DNA from: Lentzea atacamensis
GTDB taxonomy: Bacteria > Actinomycetota > Actinomycetes > Mycobacteriales > Pseudonocardiaceae
Direction of reading: 5' to 3'
DNA: 64,000 nt
Assembly: GCF_003269295.1 (NCBI RefSeq)
Contig: NZ_QLTT01000006.1
Location: forward strand, 186,001 to 250,000
Shown: positions 1 to 9,244 of the stretch, in pieces
Layout of the letters: the number at the start of each line of letters is the position of its first letter
Position numbering within the stretch: position 1 is the first letter of the stretch
Translations under genes and position numbers: made by a program
The notes under the pieces: generated by a model
What the model saw: the letters and a program-made list of their open reading frames with translations, nothing else
Told to the model about the DNA's origin: nothing
The model's database searches: none

Positions 1-354
1 ATCTCGGGCGGCGTGGTCGTGGGAGACGGCTCCGACGTCGGCGGCGGCGCCTCGATCATGGGCACCCTCAGCGGCGGCGGCAAGCAGGTCATCAGCGTCG
101 GTGAACGCTGCCTCCTGGGCGCCAACGCGGGCCTCGGCATCTCCCTCGGCGACGACTGCGTGGTCGAGGCGGGCCTCTACCTCACCGCGGGCACCAAGGT
201 CACCCTCCCGGACGGCGAGGTCGTCAAGGCACTGACCCTCAGCGGCCAGAACAACCTGCTCTTCATCAGGGACTCGGTCACCGGCAAGGTCCTGGTCAAG
301 CCGCGCAAGGGCACCGGCGTCGAGCTGAACGCCGCGCTGCACGCGAACGACTGA
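1..354 (+). CDS. dapD: Tetrahydrodipicolinate N-succinyltransferase, C-terminal part
   Basis: The open frame runs in from before the window, so only the last 117 residues are present. They show the left-handed parallel beta-helix hexapeptide pattern ([20 protein letters not shown], then [15 protein letters not shown]). This is the C-terminal half of DapD, which transfers succinyl from succinyl-CoA to tetrahydrodipicolinate in the lysine/diaminopimelate pathway. The actinobacterial long-form DapD keeps this [14 protein letters not shown] stretch. dapC, for a later step of the same pathway, lies 1 kb downstream on the other strand, which supports the call. No clear terminator is seen after the stop. 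Confidence 0.9.
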   Translation: MSGGVVVGDGSDVGGGASIMGTLSGGGKQVISVGERCLLGANAGLGISLGDDCVVEAGLYLTAGTKVTLPDGEVVKALTLSGQNNLLFIRDSVTGKVLVKPRKGTGVELNAALHAND

Positions 355-461
355 GCAACGCGCTTCCGGACTGAGCAGGGAGGAAACTCGGTGTCTGGGG
401 CCCGGTCTGCCGAGGCAGGCTGGGCCCGTGCCGTTCTGATGGCTGTCGCGGGGAGGTGCAC

Positions 462-1367
462 GTGCTGAAGCAGCGGATCGAGCTGAACGCTCGCGCCGCG
501 ATCGAACGTGCCCTGGAGGGGGCGCAGTCCGAGGACTCCTTCGTGGAGTTCAAGACCCAGTGGCCGGTCGACCACGGCAAGGCCGCCAGGCAGATCGCCG
601 CGCTGTGCAACGCCGCGCGCGGGTCGGAGGCCATGTGGGTCGTCGGCGTCGACGAGAAGGGCCGGCACGTCAAGGGCGCGCTGGCCGAGGAGCTGTCGAG
701 CTGGTGGCCGCGGGTCGAGAGCCACTTCGACGGGGTCGCGCCCGGCCTCACCACGGTGGCGTTCGACTGGGCACCTGGCAGGACAGTCGTGGTTCTCAGC
801 CTCCAGACCGACAACGCCCCGTACGTCTTCGTCACGAAGAAGGAGCCCTACAGCAGGGAAATCCCGTGGCGCTCGGGCGAACGCACGCGAAGTGCCCGCC
901 GCGGCGAGGTGCTGGAACTGCTGGTGCCCAAGCTGGACATGCCCGGCTGGGAGTTCGTCAGCGCGCGAGCGACGCTCAGCCAGCACTCGCCGACGCTGCG
1001 GTTCGAGGGCGATCTCTACCTGGAGACGAACCAGCCGCTGTCGCTGCCCCACCACCGCTGCCACTCGTACGCGACGTACGGGCTGGACAGCGAGACGGTC
1101 GACCTGGCGTTCAGCTTCCGCACGAACACCCGGGACGTGCGCGCGGTCGAGCGCGTCGTGCGGGTTGCGGAACCGGCCGTGCTCCACGTCAGCGCGGACG
1201 CCGACGTGGAGCTGGACGCGTTTCAGGACCTGTGGGACCTGCACTGGCACCTGGTGCTGGGGCTCGGCCTGAGCGGCGACTCGATCAGCACGAGCGTCCG
1301 GCTCACGACGGACGCGGTGCCGCCGAACCAGTTCACCCGCCGGGTGTGGTCGGCCCTCAAGCCCTGA
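462..1367 (+). CDS. AlbA_2/Schlafen-type domain protein
   Basis: A 301-residue protein whose first half resembles the AlbA_2 (Schlafen AAA-4) fold: EDSFVEFKTQWPVDHGKAAR, then IAALCNAARGSEAMWVVGVDEKG, the usual motif of that domain. Such domains bind nucleic acid or nucleotides in putative regulators. The C-terminal half has no motif I recognise. GTG at 462 is preferred over GTG at 456 because the GGGGAGG ribosome-binding site (450-456) lies 5 bases before 462 and overlaps 456. The gene ends 3 bases from the convergent dapC stop, and a short CCTGA-AAA-TCAGG hairpin spans both stops. The cellular role is unknown. Confidence 0.65.
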   Translation: MLKQRIELNARAAIERALEGAQSEDSFVEFKTQWPVDHGKAARQIAALCNAARGSEAMWVVGVDEKGRHVKGALAEELSSWWPRVESHFDGVAPGLTTVAFDWAPGRTVVVLSLQTDNAPYVFVTKKEPYSREIPWRSGERTRSARRGEVLELLVPKLDMPGWEFVSARATLSQHSPTLRFEGDLYLETNQPLSLPHHRCHSYATYGLDSETVDLAFSFRTNTRDVRAVERVVRVAEPAVLHVSADADVELDAFQDLWDLHWHLVLGLGLSGDSISTSVRLTTDAVPPNQFTRRVWSALKP

Positions 1368-1370
1368 AAA

Positions 1371-2468
1371 TCAGGCGCTGAGACGCTCGACGGCCGCCGC
1401 GATCCGCTCGTCGGTGGCCGTGAGGGCGATCCGCACGTGCTGGACGCCCGCCGGCCCGTAGAACGTGCCGGGAGCGGCGAGGATGCCGCGGTCGGCCAGC
1501 CAGGAGATCGTCTCCCAGGCGTCCTCACCGCGCGACGACCACAGGTACAGCCCGGCCTCGGAGTGCGTCACGGTGAACCCTGCCGCCTCCAGGGCGGGCT
1601 TCAGCACCTCGCGCCGCGCGAGATAGCGGGCACGCTGCTCGGCCACGTGAGCGTCGTCCTCGAGCGCCGCGCGCATGGCTTCCTGCACCGGCCGCGGCAC
1701 GATCATGCCCGCGTGCTTGCGAAGCTCCAGCAAACCCGAGATCAGCTCGGGGTCACCGGTGATGAACCCGGCCCGGTACCCCGCAAGCGAGGACGACTTC
1801 GACAGCGAGTGCACGGCGAGCACCCCGTCGAAGGAGTCCACAACGGACGGATGCAGCACCGACACCGGCGAGGCGTCCCACGGCAGCGCCAGGTAGCACT
1901 CGTCGGAGGCCACCACCGCGCCGAGCTCACGCGCCGCGGCGACGGCGTCACGCAGCTGCTGAGCCGACAGCACGCGGCCGGTCGGGTTCGACGGCGAGTT
2001 CAGCCACACGAGCTTCGTGCCGGCGGGCGGCAGCTCCCCGTCGGCCAGCCGCACGACCTCGGCACCCGCCAGCAGCGCGCCCACCTCGTAGGTCGGGTAC
2101 GCCACGGAGGGCACGGCCACGATGTCGCCGGGACCGACGCCGAGCAGCGTCGGCAGCCACGCCACGAGCTCCTTGGAGCCGATCGTGGGCAGCACGGCCT
2201 CAGGCGACAGCCCGACGATGCCGAAGCGGCGTTCAACGGCGGCGACGAAGGCCGCACGCAGCTCAGGGGTGCCGTGGGTGGTCGGGTAGCCGGGAATGTC
2301 GGCGACCGACCGCAGAGCGGACTGGATCACCGCGGGAACCGGGTCGACGGGCGTGCCGACGGACAGGTCGACCACGCCGCCGGGGTGCTTGCGCGCCTTG
2401 GCGGCGTGGTCGGCCAGCGAGTCCCACGGGAAGTCCGGCAGAGCCGGTCCCCTGCGCGTGAGGATCAA
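1371..2468 (-). CDS. dapC: Succinyldiaminopimelate transaminase
   Basis: A 365-residue fold-type I PLP aminotransferase. It matches actinobacterial DapC from the N-terminus ([24 protein letters not shown]) and carries the PLP-lysine motif [15 protein letters not shown] and the substrate-contact SNPTGRVL. It converts N-succinyl-2-amino-6-ketopimelate to N-succinyl-LL-diaminopimelate, using glutamate, for lysine and peptidoglycan synthesis. The start is TTG at 2468, overlapping the ferredoxin stop as TTGA, so the two genes are translationally coupled. The fdx-dapC pairing is also found in mycobacteria. It could be read as a generic aspartate aminotransferase, but the N-terminus favours DapC. 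Confidence 0.88.
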   Translation of the reverse strand: MILTRRGPALPDFPWDSLADHAAKARKHPGGVVDLSVGTPVDPVPAVIQSALRSVADIPGYPTTHGTPELRAAFVAAVERRFGIVGLSPEAVLPTIGSKELVAWLPTLLGVGPGDIVAVPSVAYPTYEVGALLAGAEVVRLADGELPPAGTKLVWLNSPSNPTGRVLSAQQLRDAVAAARELGAVVASDECYLALPWDASPVSVLHPSVVDSFDGVLAVHSLSKSSSLAGYRAGFITGDPELISGLLELRKHAGMIVPRPVQEAMRAALEDDAHVAEQRARYLARREVLKPALEAAGFTVTHSEAGLYLWSSRGEDAWETISWLADRGILAAPGTFYGPAGVQHVRIALTATDERIAAAVERLSA

Positions 2469-2791
2469 TGCCCTTCGGCCTGCGGCTCGAGGGCCTTGAT
2501 GAACTGCGGGTCGTTGCTCACCTTGCCGACCTTCGAGGCGCCACCGGGCGAGCCGAGCTCATCGAAGAAGTCCGCGTTCGCCTTGGTGTAGTCCTTCCAC
2601 TCGTCGGGGACGTCGTCCTCGTAGTAGATGGCTTCCACCGGGCACACGGGCTCGCACGCGCCACAGTCCACGCACTCGTCGGGGTGGATGTAGAGCATCC
2701 GGTCGCCTTCGTAGATGCAGTCGACGGGGCACTCTTCGATGCACGCCTTGTCGAGCACGTCCACGCACGGCTGGGCGATCACATAGGTCAC
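2465..2791 (-). CDS. fdxA: Seven-iron ferredoxin
   Basis: A 108-residue ferredoxin of the 7Fe-8S (3Fe-4S plus 4Fe-4S) actinobacterial type. It starts [20 protein letters not shown] and then has CPVDCIYEG and [22 protein letters not shown], with the remaining Cys ligands in place. It carries single electrons in the cytoplasm, for example to cytochromes P450 or from a ferredoxin-NADP reductase; a candidate reductase is encoded at 57500-58468. GTG at 2791 is chosen because it gives the family's standard MTYVI N-terminus. The upstream in-frame extension has no homologous look. It forms an operon with dapC. Confidence 0.92.
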   Translation of the reverse strand: MTYVIAQPCVDVLDKACIEECPVDCIYEGDRMLYIHPDECVDCGACEPVCPVEAIYYEDDVPDEWKDYTKANADFFDELGSPGGASKVGKVSNDPQFIKALEPQAEGH

Positions 2792-2925
2792 TGCGCTCTC
2801 CAACTTCCTCTGGTCCACACCGCGCAAGCCGGAGAGTACGCGGCACGTTCGAGTATCACCCGGTCAGGCTTGCCTTAGCTGCACGGTGTGCCACGTCACA
2901 ACACCTGTTGGGACAGGATGAACGG

Positions 2926-3648
2926 GTGCACACCGTGGATCACCTGGAATCGCTCTGCGCGCGAGCATGGCCCGTCCTGGCACAAGTTCCGCTCGGAGAC
3001 TGGTCGATGCGCGCGGCCGCGGGCTTCACCGGGCGTGCCAACAGCACGTTGACCTGCGGCGATCCTGGTGTTCCAGTGCCGGACGCACTGGCTGTCGTCA
3101 AGGGGTTCGCGAGCGAGCACGGCATCAAACCCGCGGCGCACGTTGTCAACGGCTCAGCGCACGAACAAGCGATCGCGGACGCGGGCTGGCACGTCGATCT
3201 CGATCATCCCGGCGGCGCGGAGTCGCTGGTGATGACGGGCCTGCTGGAAAAGTTCGCCGAGGGCGAAGCCGGAAGTCATGATCTTCCCGGATGGTGGGAA
3301 CTGACGGCGGGATCCGAGGTCTCCGCCGCCCAGCGGCACGTGCTCGGCAGCGGCGAGAACGTCTGCTTCGCGAGCATCAGCGAGAACGGAACGGTCGTCG
3401 CGGCCGTCCGCGGCGCCGTCGTCGAGGACTTGCTGCACGTCGCCCGGCTCGCCGTGCGGCCGTCACACCGCCGCAAGGGACTGGCGAGGCAGCTGATGGG
3501 TGAGCTGGCGGGCTGGGGTCTGCGGCAGGGCGCCACGACGTGCGCGCTGCAGGTCGCCGAGCACAACGAGCCGGCGATCCGGCTCTACTCCGAGCTCGGC
3601 TGCACCGAGCACCACCGCTACCGCTACTGGGTGCCCGCGGTGTCGTAG
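2926..3648 (+). CDS. GNAT family N-acetyltransferase
   Basis: A 240-residue protein with a GNAT domain in the C-terminal half: LLHVARLAVRPSHRRKGLAR (acetyl-CoA pyrophosphate loop, RxxGxA) followed by ALQVAEHNEPAIRLYSELGC. The N-terminal half (ARAWPVLAQVPLGDWSMRAA, GFTGRANS) resembles the partner domain of actinobacterial two-domain acetyltransferases near fdx. The substrate is unknown. GTG at 2926 follows a GGACAGGA-like site; TTG 2908 and GTG 2935 are alternatives. Its 3' end overlaps the convergent membrane protein gene by 25 bases. MshD was considered, but the adjacent mshB alone does not establish that function. Confidence 0.72.
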   Translation: MHTVDHLESLCARAWPVLAQVPLGDWSMRAAAGFTGRANSTLTCGDPGVPVPDALAVVKGFASEHGIKPAAHVVNGSAHEQAIADAGWHVDLDHPGGAESLVMTGLLEKFAEGEAGSHDLPGWWELTAGSEVSAAQRHVLGSGENVCFASISENGTVVAAVRGAVVEDLLHVARLAVRPSHRRKGLARQLMGELAGWGLRQGATTCALQVAEHNEPAIRLYSELGCTEHHRYRYWVPAVS

Positions 3649-4058
3649 AGGCCCGGCCGGTTGGCCGCGTTGCGCGCCATCACGGCACCCACGGCCACGG
3701 CACCCGTCAGCGCACCGCCCGCGAGCAGCAGCAGGCCGCGCCAGTCCTGCAGCAGCAGGACGGGGGTGCCCGCGGCGTGCCCCGGCTCGAAGTAGCCGAA
3801 CCACATCAGCGTGAAGAACCACACCAGCAACGGGGACGCGGCGGTCAGGACCCGTTCGGACAGCGAGGCCGCCCACGACACCAGCAGAGGTGTGGTGAAG
3901 GCGGCCACCGCGATCATGATGGGGAACGGCCAGTCCCGCAGCTCCGGCAGCAGCGTGCCGTCGAAGCGCAGGGGCAGGAACATCGTTTCCAGCACGGCGA
4001 GCACTGCCGCCTCGACGCACAGAAGCAGCAGGAACACGACTCGCCAGCTACCGGTCAC
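3624..4058 (-). CDS. Small four-helix membrane protein downstream of mshB
   Basis: A 144-residue protein with about four transmembrane segments (VVFLLLLCVEAAVLAVL; IMIAVAAFTTPLLVSWA; VLTAASPLLVWFFTLMW; LLLLAGGALTGAVAVGAV). GTG at 4058 is preferred because GGAGGA lies 6 bases before it. The longer open frame upstream is only a shadow of mshB. It overlaps the end of mshB by 11 bases, so the two are co-transcribed. In Mycobacterium tuberculosis a conserved membrane protein (Rv1171, from memory) also follows mshB. The function is unknown. Confidence 0.7.
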   Translation of the reverse strand: MTGSWRVVFLLLLCVEAAVLAVLETMFLPLRFDGTLLPELRDWPFPIMIAVAAFTTPLLVSWAASLSERVLTAASPLLVWFFTLMWFGYFEPGHAAGTPVLLLQDWRGLLLLAGGALTGAVAVGAVMARNAANRPGLYDTAGTQ

Positions 4059-4884
4059 CCAGTCCTCCGAACAGATCTGTGGCCGCGCCCTCCGCCGAAC
4101 CCTTCGCGAGCACGTAGTACTCACCGCCGACCAGCGGCTGGGCGATGTTGTTCGACAGCGCGTAGCCGCTGTCCCACACACTGACCTGCGTCGAGTGTGC
4201 GCGCAACGCCCGGCGCTTCGCCGTCAGGTGCTCGGACACGTCGATCACGGTGGTGATCTCCTCGTCCGGCGTCACCGGCAGCTCACCGGGCTCTGGCAGC
4301 CGGAACGACTCCGGCACGTTCTCCATCGCCTGCACGCCTGTGGCCGTGGCGTCGCGGGACGTCACCGCGTAGAAGACCCGCTCGACGTCGGAAACCTGGG
4401 CGCACGCGGCCACGGTGATCTCGTGCGCGCGGATGTGGTCCGGGTGGCCGTAGCCGCCGAACGCGTCGTAGCTGACGACGACCTGAGGCTTGACCTCGCG
4501 CAGGATCTCGACCAGCTGGGCGGTCTGCTCTTCCAGCGAACCCTGGACGAACGCGCGCGGGTGCGCGTTGGACGGCACGTCGACCATGCCGGAGTCGCGC
4601 CACCGGCCGATGCCGCCGAGGAATCTGTGGTCGGTCACGCCGAGTGCGGCGCAGGCTGATCTCAGCTCGCCCACCCGGTACCCGCCCAGCTGGTCGGCTG
4701 CGTCGGCGGCGAGGTGCGCCAGCGCGGGCGGGATGATCTCGCCCTCTTCCCCCAGCGTGCAGGTGACGACAGTGACGTGCGCGCCGGCCGAGGCGTAGCG
4801 CGCGATGGTGCCGCCCGTCCAGAGACTCTCGTCGTCCGGGTGGGCGTGCACGAAGAGCAACCGTGGTGGGGCAGTCAGCGTCAC
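4048..4884 (-). CDS. mshB: GlcNAc-Ins deacetylase of mycothiol synthesis
   Basis: A 278-residue zinc deacetylase of the PIG-L/LmbE family. The metal and catalytic motif AHPDD lies at residues 14-18 and GHPDH at 146-150, with the conserved VTCTLGEEGE and GRWRDSGM segments of MshB. It removes the acetyl group from GlcNAc-inositol in the cytoplasm to give GlcN-Ins, the second committed step of mycothiol. The start is GTG at 4884, with only a weak ribosome-binding site. Mca, the mycothiol conjugate amidase, is the close paralogue, but the length and the downstream membrane gene favour MshB. Confidence 0.9.
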   Translation of the reverse strand: MTLTAPPRLLFVHAHPDDESLWTGGTIARYASAGAHVTVVTCTLGEEGEIIPPALAHLAADAADQLGGYRVGELRSACAALGVTDHRFLGGIGRWRDSGMVDVPSNAHPRAFVQGSLEEQTAQLVEILREVKPQVVVSYDAFGGYGHPDHIRAHEITVAACAQVSDVERVFYAVTSRDATATGVQAMENVPESFRLPEPGELPVTPDEEITTVIDVSEHLTAKRRALRAHSTQVSVWDSGYALSNNIAQPLVGGEYYVLAKGSAEGAATDLFGGLGDR

Positions 4885-4909
4885 CGGAAAAGGGTAAAGC
4901 GGTGTTAAT

Positions 4910-4930
4910 CGCCCCTGCTCCGCAGGGGCG
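4910..4930. terminator. Short perfect hairpin upstream of mshB
   Basis: CGCCCCTGC (4910-4918) pairs perfectly with GCAGGGGCG (4922-4930) around a 3-base loop. It lies between the end of the opp operon and mshB, both on the minus strand. It has no U-tract on the minus strand, so it may be an intrinsic-like actinobacterial terminator or a structure in the mshB leader. Confidence 0.4.
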
Positions 4931-5027
4931 GCGAGATAGCCGGGAAGTCGGTCATCCGGCCGAATCGCTCATGCCGAATCGCCGAATTCGGCATGAGCGG
5001 TTGACCGGATGACCGACGCGATCTCGC
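4931..5027. repeat. Long imperfect inverted repeat
   Basis: Nested inverted arms fill this gap. GCGAGATAGC (4931-4940) faces GCGATCTCGC (5018-5027) with one mismatch. CGGTCATCCGG (4949-4959) faces CCGGATGACCG (5005-5015) perfectly. CGCTCATGCCGAAT and its complement form the inner arms around 4966-4998. The whole makes a cruciform or long stem-loop just downstream of the opp operon stop (5075) on the minus strand. It probably acts as the operon terminator or 3' stabiliser. A protein-binding site is the alternative. Confidence 0.65.
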
Positions 5028-5074
5028 GATCCGGCGTCAGCCACCCGGTCTCTGCTCTCGGCACGCCGATCGCG

Positions 5075-6067
5075 TCACACCATCGAGCGTTCCTCTGCGA
5101 AGTGGCACGCGGACAGCGTTCCGTCCGGCGCACCCCGCAGTTCCAGCTTCGGTTCCTCGGTGGCGCAGATGTCCTGGGCCTTCCAGCAGCGGGTGCGGAA
5201 CCGGCAGCCCGACGGCGGGTTGACCGGCGACGGCACGTCACCGGTCAGCACGATCCGCTGACGCTTGCGCTCCTGCTTGGGATCCGGCATCGGCACCGCG
5301 GACAGCAACGCCTGCGTGTACGGGTGCATCGGCCGGTTGTAGATGGCCTCGCGCTCGCCCATCTCGATGATCTTGCCGAGGTACATCACCGCGACTCGGT
5401 CGGAGATGTGCCGCACCACCGAGAGGTCGTGCGCGACGAACAGGTACGCGAGCCCGAGCCGATCCTGCAGCTCCTCCAGCAGGTTCACGACACCGGCCTG
5501 CACCGAGACGTCCAAAGCGGACACCGGCTCGTCCAGCACCAGGAACCGCGGGTTCAGCGCGAGCGCCCGCGCGATGCCGATGCGCTGCCGCTGACCGCCG
5601 GAGAACTCGTGCGGATAACGGTTGCGGTGCTCGGGGTTGAGACCCACGAGCTCCAGCAACTCGTTGACCCTGCGCTGCACGCCACCTTCCACACCGTGGA
5701 TCCGCAACGGTTCCGCGATGATGTCGTTGACCTGCCACTTGGGGTTCAGCGACGCGTACGGGTCCTGGAAGACGATCTGGATGTCCTTGCGCAACGGCCG
5801 CAACTGCTTGGTGCTCATGGCCGTGAGCTCACGGCCCTCGAACTTCACCGAGCCCGATGTCGGCTTGTGCAGCTGCAGGATCGCGCGCCCCGTCGTGGAC
5901 TTGCCGCAGCCGGACTCGCCGACCAGGCCGAGCGTCTCGCCGGGGTTCAGCGAGAACGAGACCCCGGACACGGCCTGCACCGTGCCGACGTTGCGCGGGA
6001 TGATCCCCTTGCCCCGCACGGGGAACTCCTTGACGAGGTCGGTGACCTCCAGCAGTGGCGCGGTCAC
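5075..6067 (-). CDS. Oligopeptide/dipeptide ABC transporter ATPase (OppF/DppF type)
   Basis: A 330-residue ABC ATPase. It has Walker A ([15 protein letters not shown]), signature ([18 protein letters not shown]), Walker B ([11 protein letters not shown]) and the C-terminal oligopeptide/dipeptide transporter domain with its Cys pattern ([15 protein letters not shown]). It powers peptide uptake together with the adjacent OppD-type ATPase. The GTG start at 6067 overlaps the oppD stop as GTGA. It is the last gene of the five-gene operon. The exact peptide substrate cannot be inferred. Confidence 0.9.
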   Translation of the reverse strand: MTAPLLEVTDLVKEFPVRGKGIIPRNVGTVQAVSGVSFSLNPGETLGLVGESGCGKSTTGRAILQLHKPTSGSVKFEGRELTAMSTKQLRPLRKDIQIVFQDPYASLNPKWQVNDIIAEPLRIHGVEGGVQRRVNELLELVGLNPEHRNRYPHEFSGGQRQRIGIARALALNPRFLVLDEPVSALDVSVQAGVVNLLEELQDRLGLAYLFVAHDLSVVRHISDRVAVMYLGKIIEMGEREAIYNRPMHPYTQALLSAVPMPDPKQERKRQRIVLTGDVPSPVNPPSGCRFRTRCWKAQDICATEEPKLELRGAPDGTLSACHFAEERSMV

Positions 6068-7227
6068 TTCGCCTCCTCATCCGTGAGCAGAGACCCGTGC
6101 ACGGCGGTCACTTCGAGCGACTCGTCGGGGTTGGCCGCGGCGAACACCGCCGGGTTCTCCACCGTGCCGATCTCGTCGTGCAGGAACAGCTTCTGCGGCT
6201 GGTCGATCGTCGCCAGGTGCTCCCACCGGTGGCAGCGCGACGTGTGGTTCGGCAGGCCGGCCTGTTCGAGCTCCGGCTCCCACTCGTGGCACACGTCGAT
6301 GACGAGCGGGCAGCGCGGCGAGAACGAGCACCCGGTCGGCAGATTCACGAGCGACGGCGGCGCGCCCTTGATCGGGGTGAGCCGCTTGCCCAAAGTGGAC
6401 GGATTCGGGACGGAACCCAGAAGTCCTACGGTGTAAGGCATCCGGGGCCGTTCGAAGACGTCGTCGACCGGGCCGGACTCGACCACGGTGCCGCCGTACA
6501 TCACCTGCACGCGGTTGACCATGCCCGCGACCACGCCGAGGTCGTGCGTGATCATGACGATCGCCGCGTCGGTCTCGGACTGCAGTCGCAGCATGGTGTC
6601 GAGGATCTGCGCCTGCACCGTCACGTCGAGCGCGGTGGTCGGCTCGTCCGCGATGATCACGCTGGGGTCGTTGATGATCGCCATCGCGATGACCACGCGC
6701 TGCCGCATGCCGCCGGAGAACTCGTGCGGGTACTGGGCCGCGCGCTTGTCCGGCTGCGGGATGCCGACCAGCTCCAGCGCCTCGACCGCCTTGGCCCACG
6801 CCGCCTTCTTCGAGACGTCGTGGTGCGCGCGGTAGGTCTCGGCGAGCTGCCACCCCACGGTGTAGACGGGGTTCAGCGACGTCATCGGGTCCTGGAAGAT
6901 CATCGAGATGTGCTTGCTGCGGAACGGCTGCATCTGCTTGTAGGTGCGGCCGTTCAGCTCCTCACCGCGATAGCGGATCGAGCCCTCGATGATCGCGTTC
7001 TTGGGCAGCAGACCCATGATCGCCATGGAGGACACCGACTTGCCGGAGCCCGACTCGCCGACGATCCCCAGCACGTCGCCGGGGTTGAGGTCGAACGAGA
7101 CGTTGCGCACGGCGCGGACGTCGCCGTCGTCGGTCGGGAACGTGACCGACAGGTCCTTGACGGAGAGCAGCGGCGCGGTGGTGCCGGAGGACAGGAAGTC
7201 CTCCGACAGTTCGGAAACACTCGTCAT
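6064..7227 (-). CDS. Oligopeptide/dipeptide ABC transporter ATPase (OppD/DppD type)
   Basis: A 387-residue ABC ATPase. It has Walker A ([14 protein letters not shown]), signature ([16 protein letters not shown]), Walker B ([12 protein letters not shown]) and the OppD/DppD C-terminal domain ([15 protein letters not shown]). The C-terminal tail after that domain is about 60 residues longer than in typical OppD. ATG at 7227 overlaps the oppC stop as TGATG. It pairs with the next ATPase to energise the permeases. Confidence 0.9.
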   Translation of the reverse strand: MTSVSELSEDFLSSGTTAPLLSVKDLSVTFPTDDGDVRAVRNVSFDLNPGDVLGIVGESGSGKSVSSMAIMGLLPKNAIIEGSIRYRGEELNGRTYKQMQPFRSKHISMIFQDPMTSLNPVYTVGWQLAETYRAHHDVSKKAAWAKAVEALELVGIPQPDKRAAQYPHEFSGGMRQRVVIAMAIINDPSVIIADEPTTALDVTVQAQILDTMLRLQSETDAAIVMITHDLGVVAGMVNRVQVMYGGTVVESGPVDDVFERPRMPYTVGLLGSVPNPSTLGKRLTPIKGAPPSLVNLPTGCSFSPRCPLVIDVCHEWEPELEQAGLPNHTSRCHRWEHLATIDQPQKLFLHDEIGTVENPAVFAAANPDESLEVTAVHGSLLTDEEAK

Positions 7228-8159
7228 CAGGCACGCACCTTCGTCTGCCTCGGGTCGAACGCGTCGCGCAGGCCGTCACCGATGAAGTTGACGGCGAGGG
7301 AGAGCGACACGAGCACGATGAACGGACCCCAGAACAGCCACGGCCGGTTCAGGAACTGCCCGTAGTTCTCCAGCACGATCACGCCGAGCGACGTGTCCGG
7401 GGGCTGAACTCCCAGACCCAGGAACGAAAGCGCGGCCTCGGTGAGCACCGCGGCGGCGATCGCCAGCGTGGCGTTGACCGTGATGCTGCCGATCATGTTC
7501 GGCACCAGGTGCTTGAAGATGATGCGCGGCGTGGAAGCGCCACAGGCCCGTGCGGCCTCGATGAACTCCCGCTGTGCCAGGGAAAGCGTCTCACCGCGGG
7601 TGATGCGGGCGATCTGCATCCAGGCGAACGCAGCGAGCACGAGCGCGACGACGTACCAGCTGCCGGAGAACCCCTTGACGACGATCGCGGCGACCGCGAT
7701 CTGCGGGATGATCAGCAGCAGGTCCACCAGACGCATGAGCGCCGTGTCCACGAAGCCGCGCAGATATCCGGCCAGAGCACCGAAAGTCACGCCGATGGCG
7801 GTCGCGAGCGCGGCCACGATCAACGCGATCTGCAGCGAGTAGCCGGTGCCGCGCATGAGCAGCGCCAGCATGTCCTTGCCGACCTGGGTGGTGCCGAGCG
7901 GGTGGGTGCCGCTCATCGGCTGGTAGGACCTGCTGGACACGTCCTCGTAGTCGTAGGTCCAGATGAACGGGCCGACGAACGCGAACAGGACCAGGAAGAC
8001 GAAGACGCCGAGGCTCACCATCGCGAGCCGGTGGCGCAGGAAGCGCTGCAGGACGAGCTGGCCCTGCGTGCGGGTCTTGGTGGCGTCGAACTCGTGCGAG
8101 CCGGACTGGGGAGCGCTGTTCACCACGCCGCCCTCGGACGCCAAGTTGATGTTAGCCAA
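7227..8159 (-). CDS. Oligopeptide ABC transporter permease (OppC type)
   Basis: A 310-residue BPD-type permease of the OppC/DppC group. A cytoplasmic N-terminus is followed by a first membrane helix (LGVFVFLVLFAFVGPFIW), the periplasmic-type segment MSGTHPLGTTQVGKDMLALL, about five more helices, and the EAA loop (EAARACGASTPRIIFKHLVP). The track start is TTG at 8159, which overlaps oppB by 8 bases. GTG at 8126 or 8123 is possible. Confidence 0.87.
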   Translation of the reverse strand: MANINLASEGGVVNSAPQSGSHEFDATKTRTQGQLVLQRFLRHRLAMVSLGVFVFLVLFAFVGPFIWTYDYEDVSSRSYQPMSGTHPLGTTQVGKDMLALLMRGTGYSLQIALIVAALATAIGVTFGALAGYLRGFVDTALMRLVDLLLIIPQIAVAAIVVKGFSGSWYVVALVLAAFAWMQIARITRGETLSLAQREFIEAARACGASTPRIIFKHLVPNMIGSITVNATLAIAAAVLTEAALSFLGLGVQPPDTSLGVIVLENYGQFLNRPWLFWGPFIVLVSLSLAVNFIGDGLRDAFDPRQTKVRA

Positions 8160-9150
8160 GGCGAATCCTAGGGTCGAGGATGCCGTACACGACGTCGGCG
8201 ATCAGGTTGAACAGCACGATCAGGGTCGCGGTGACCGCGAGCCAGCCCATCAGCATCGGCGGGTCGAACTGCCGCACGGAGTTCACCAGCAGCGTGCCCA
8301 TGCCGGACCAGCCGAACACCGTCTCGGTGATGATCGCGCCGGACAGCACGGCACCGAAGTTCAGCGAGAACAGCGTGGCGACGGGGATGAGCGCGTTGCG
8401 GAACGCGTGCCGGAAGATCACGCGGCCCTGCGAGATGCCCTTCGACCGCGCCGTGCGCACGAAGTCCGAGTGCAGGATCTCCAGCATCGAGGCCCGTTCG
8501 AACCGGCTGTACGCGGCGAAGCTGATCAGCATCAGCGCGATCGTCGGCAGCAGGAACGTGCCGGTGTACTTGAAGATCACCTCACCGAAGCTGCCGGTGA
8601 AGCCACCCGGCCGCGGACCGGCGGTGGTGAGCCAGCGGTCCAGCCCCATCGACTCCAGGACGTTGTTGAACTGGATGCCGTAGTTCTTCACGATGACCGC
8701 GACACAGAAGATCGGCATCGAGAACATGAGGAACGCGGTGCTGGTGGCGAGGTAGTCGAAGATCGAGTACTGGCGCACGGCGGCGAGCACGCCGACCGAG
8801 ACACCCAGGGTGAGCGCGAGGAGTTCGGCACCGATGACGAGCCGTCCGGTGGTCCACAGCGCGTCCGTGACGGCCGGGAAGACAGCGGTCTTGGCCTGAC
8901 CGAGGGCGATGCTCTGGCCCCAGTCACCGGACAGGAAGTCGGTGAGCCAGTTCCAGTAGCGGACGACGACGGGCTTGTCCAAGCCGAGGGAGGCCTCGGC
9001 GGCCTTGATGTCGGCTTCGGTGACACCGGGCCGGAATCGCATCTCCGCCAAGGGGTTTCCGGCGGAGGCGACGAGGACGTAACAGGCGAAGCTGCCGATC
9101 AGCAGGATGGGTATGGAGATCAGCAGGCGCCGGATGATGTAGCGGATCAC
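8152..9150 (-). CDS. Oligopeptide ABC transporter permease (OppB type)
   Basis: A 332-residue permease. The N-terminus MIRYIIRRLLISIPILLIGS is the OppB/DppB hallmark first helix. The extracytoplasmic stretch NPLAEMRFRPGVTEADI and the EAA-like segment (RTARSKGISQGRVIFRHAFR) are present. GTG at 9150 is preferred over TTG 9171 because AGGAG lies 7 bases upstream and the family N-terminus starts there. It forms the channel with OppC. A strong stem-loop separates it from the binding-protein gene upstream. Confidence 0.88.
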   Translation of the reverse strand: MIRYIIRRLLISIPILLIGSFACYVLVASAGNPLAEMRFRPGVTEADIKAAEASLGLDKPVVVRYWNWLTDFLSGDWGQSIALGQAKTAVFPAVTDALWTTGRLVIGAELLALTLGVSVGVLAAVRQYSIFDYLATSTAFLMFSMPIFCVAVIVKNYGIQFNNVLESMGLDRWLTTAGPRPGGFTGSFGEVIFKYTGTFLLPTIALMLISFAAYSRFERASMLEILHSDFVRTARSKGISQGRVIFRHAFRNALIPVATLFSLNFGAVLSGAIITETVFGWSGMGTLLVNSVRQFDPPMLMGWLAVTATLIVLFNLIADVVYGILDPRIRLG

Positions 9151-9178
9151 GGGCGGGCTCCTAGGGGGCAACCCGGCT

Positions 9179-9213
9179 CGGGCGGGGCCGGACTCGTGGT
9201 CCGGCCCCGCCCG
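9179..9213 (-). other. Intra-operon stem-loop between oppA and oppB
   Basis: CGGGCGGGGCCGGA (9179-9192) pairs perfectly with TCCGGCCCCGCCCG (9200-9213) around 7 bases. It follows the binding-protein stop and precedes oppB on the same strand. By analogy with other binding-protein operons it probably halts part of transcription or protects the oppA mRNA 3' end, so that more binding protein than permease is made. Confidence 0.65.
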
Positions 9214-9244
9214 GTCAGGCGTTGCGCACTTCAGCTATGGCGAT

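Noticed and set aside
177-1250. Long antisense frame opposite the AlbA_2 gene
   Set aside because: A high-GC shadow with Arg/Pro/Ala-rich composition and no ribosome-binding site; the plus frame has domain motifs.
2864-2882. Possible iron box upstream of fdxA (TCAGGCTTGCCTTAGCTGC)
   Set aside because: Only 12 of 19 consensus positions match and the outer arms do not pair; below what I would accept without a scored search.
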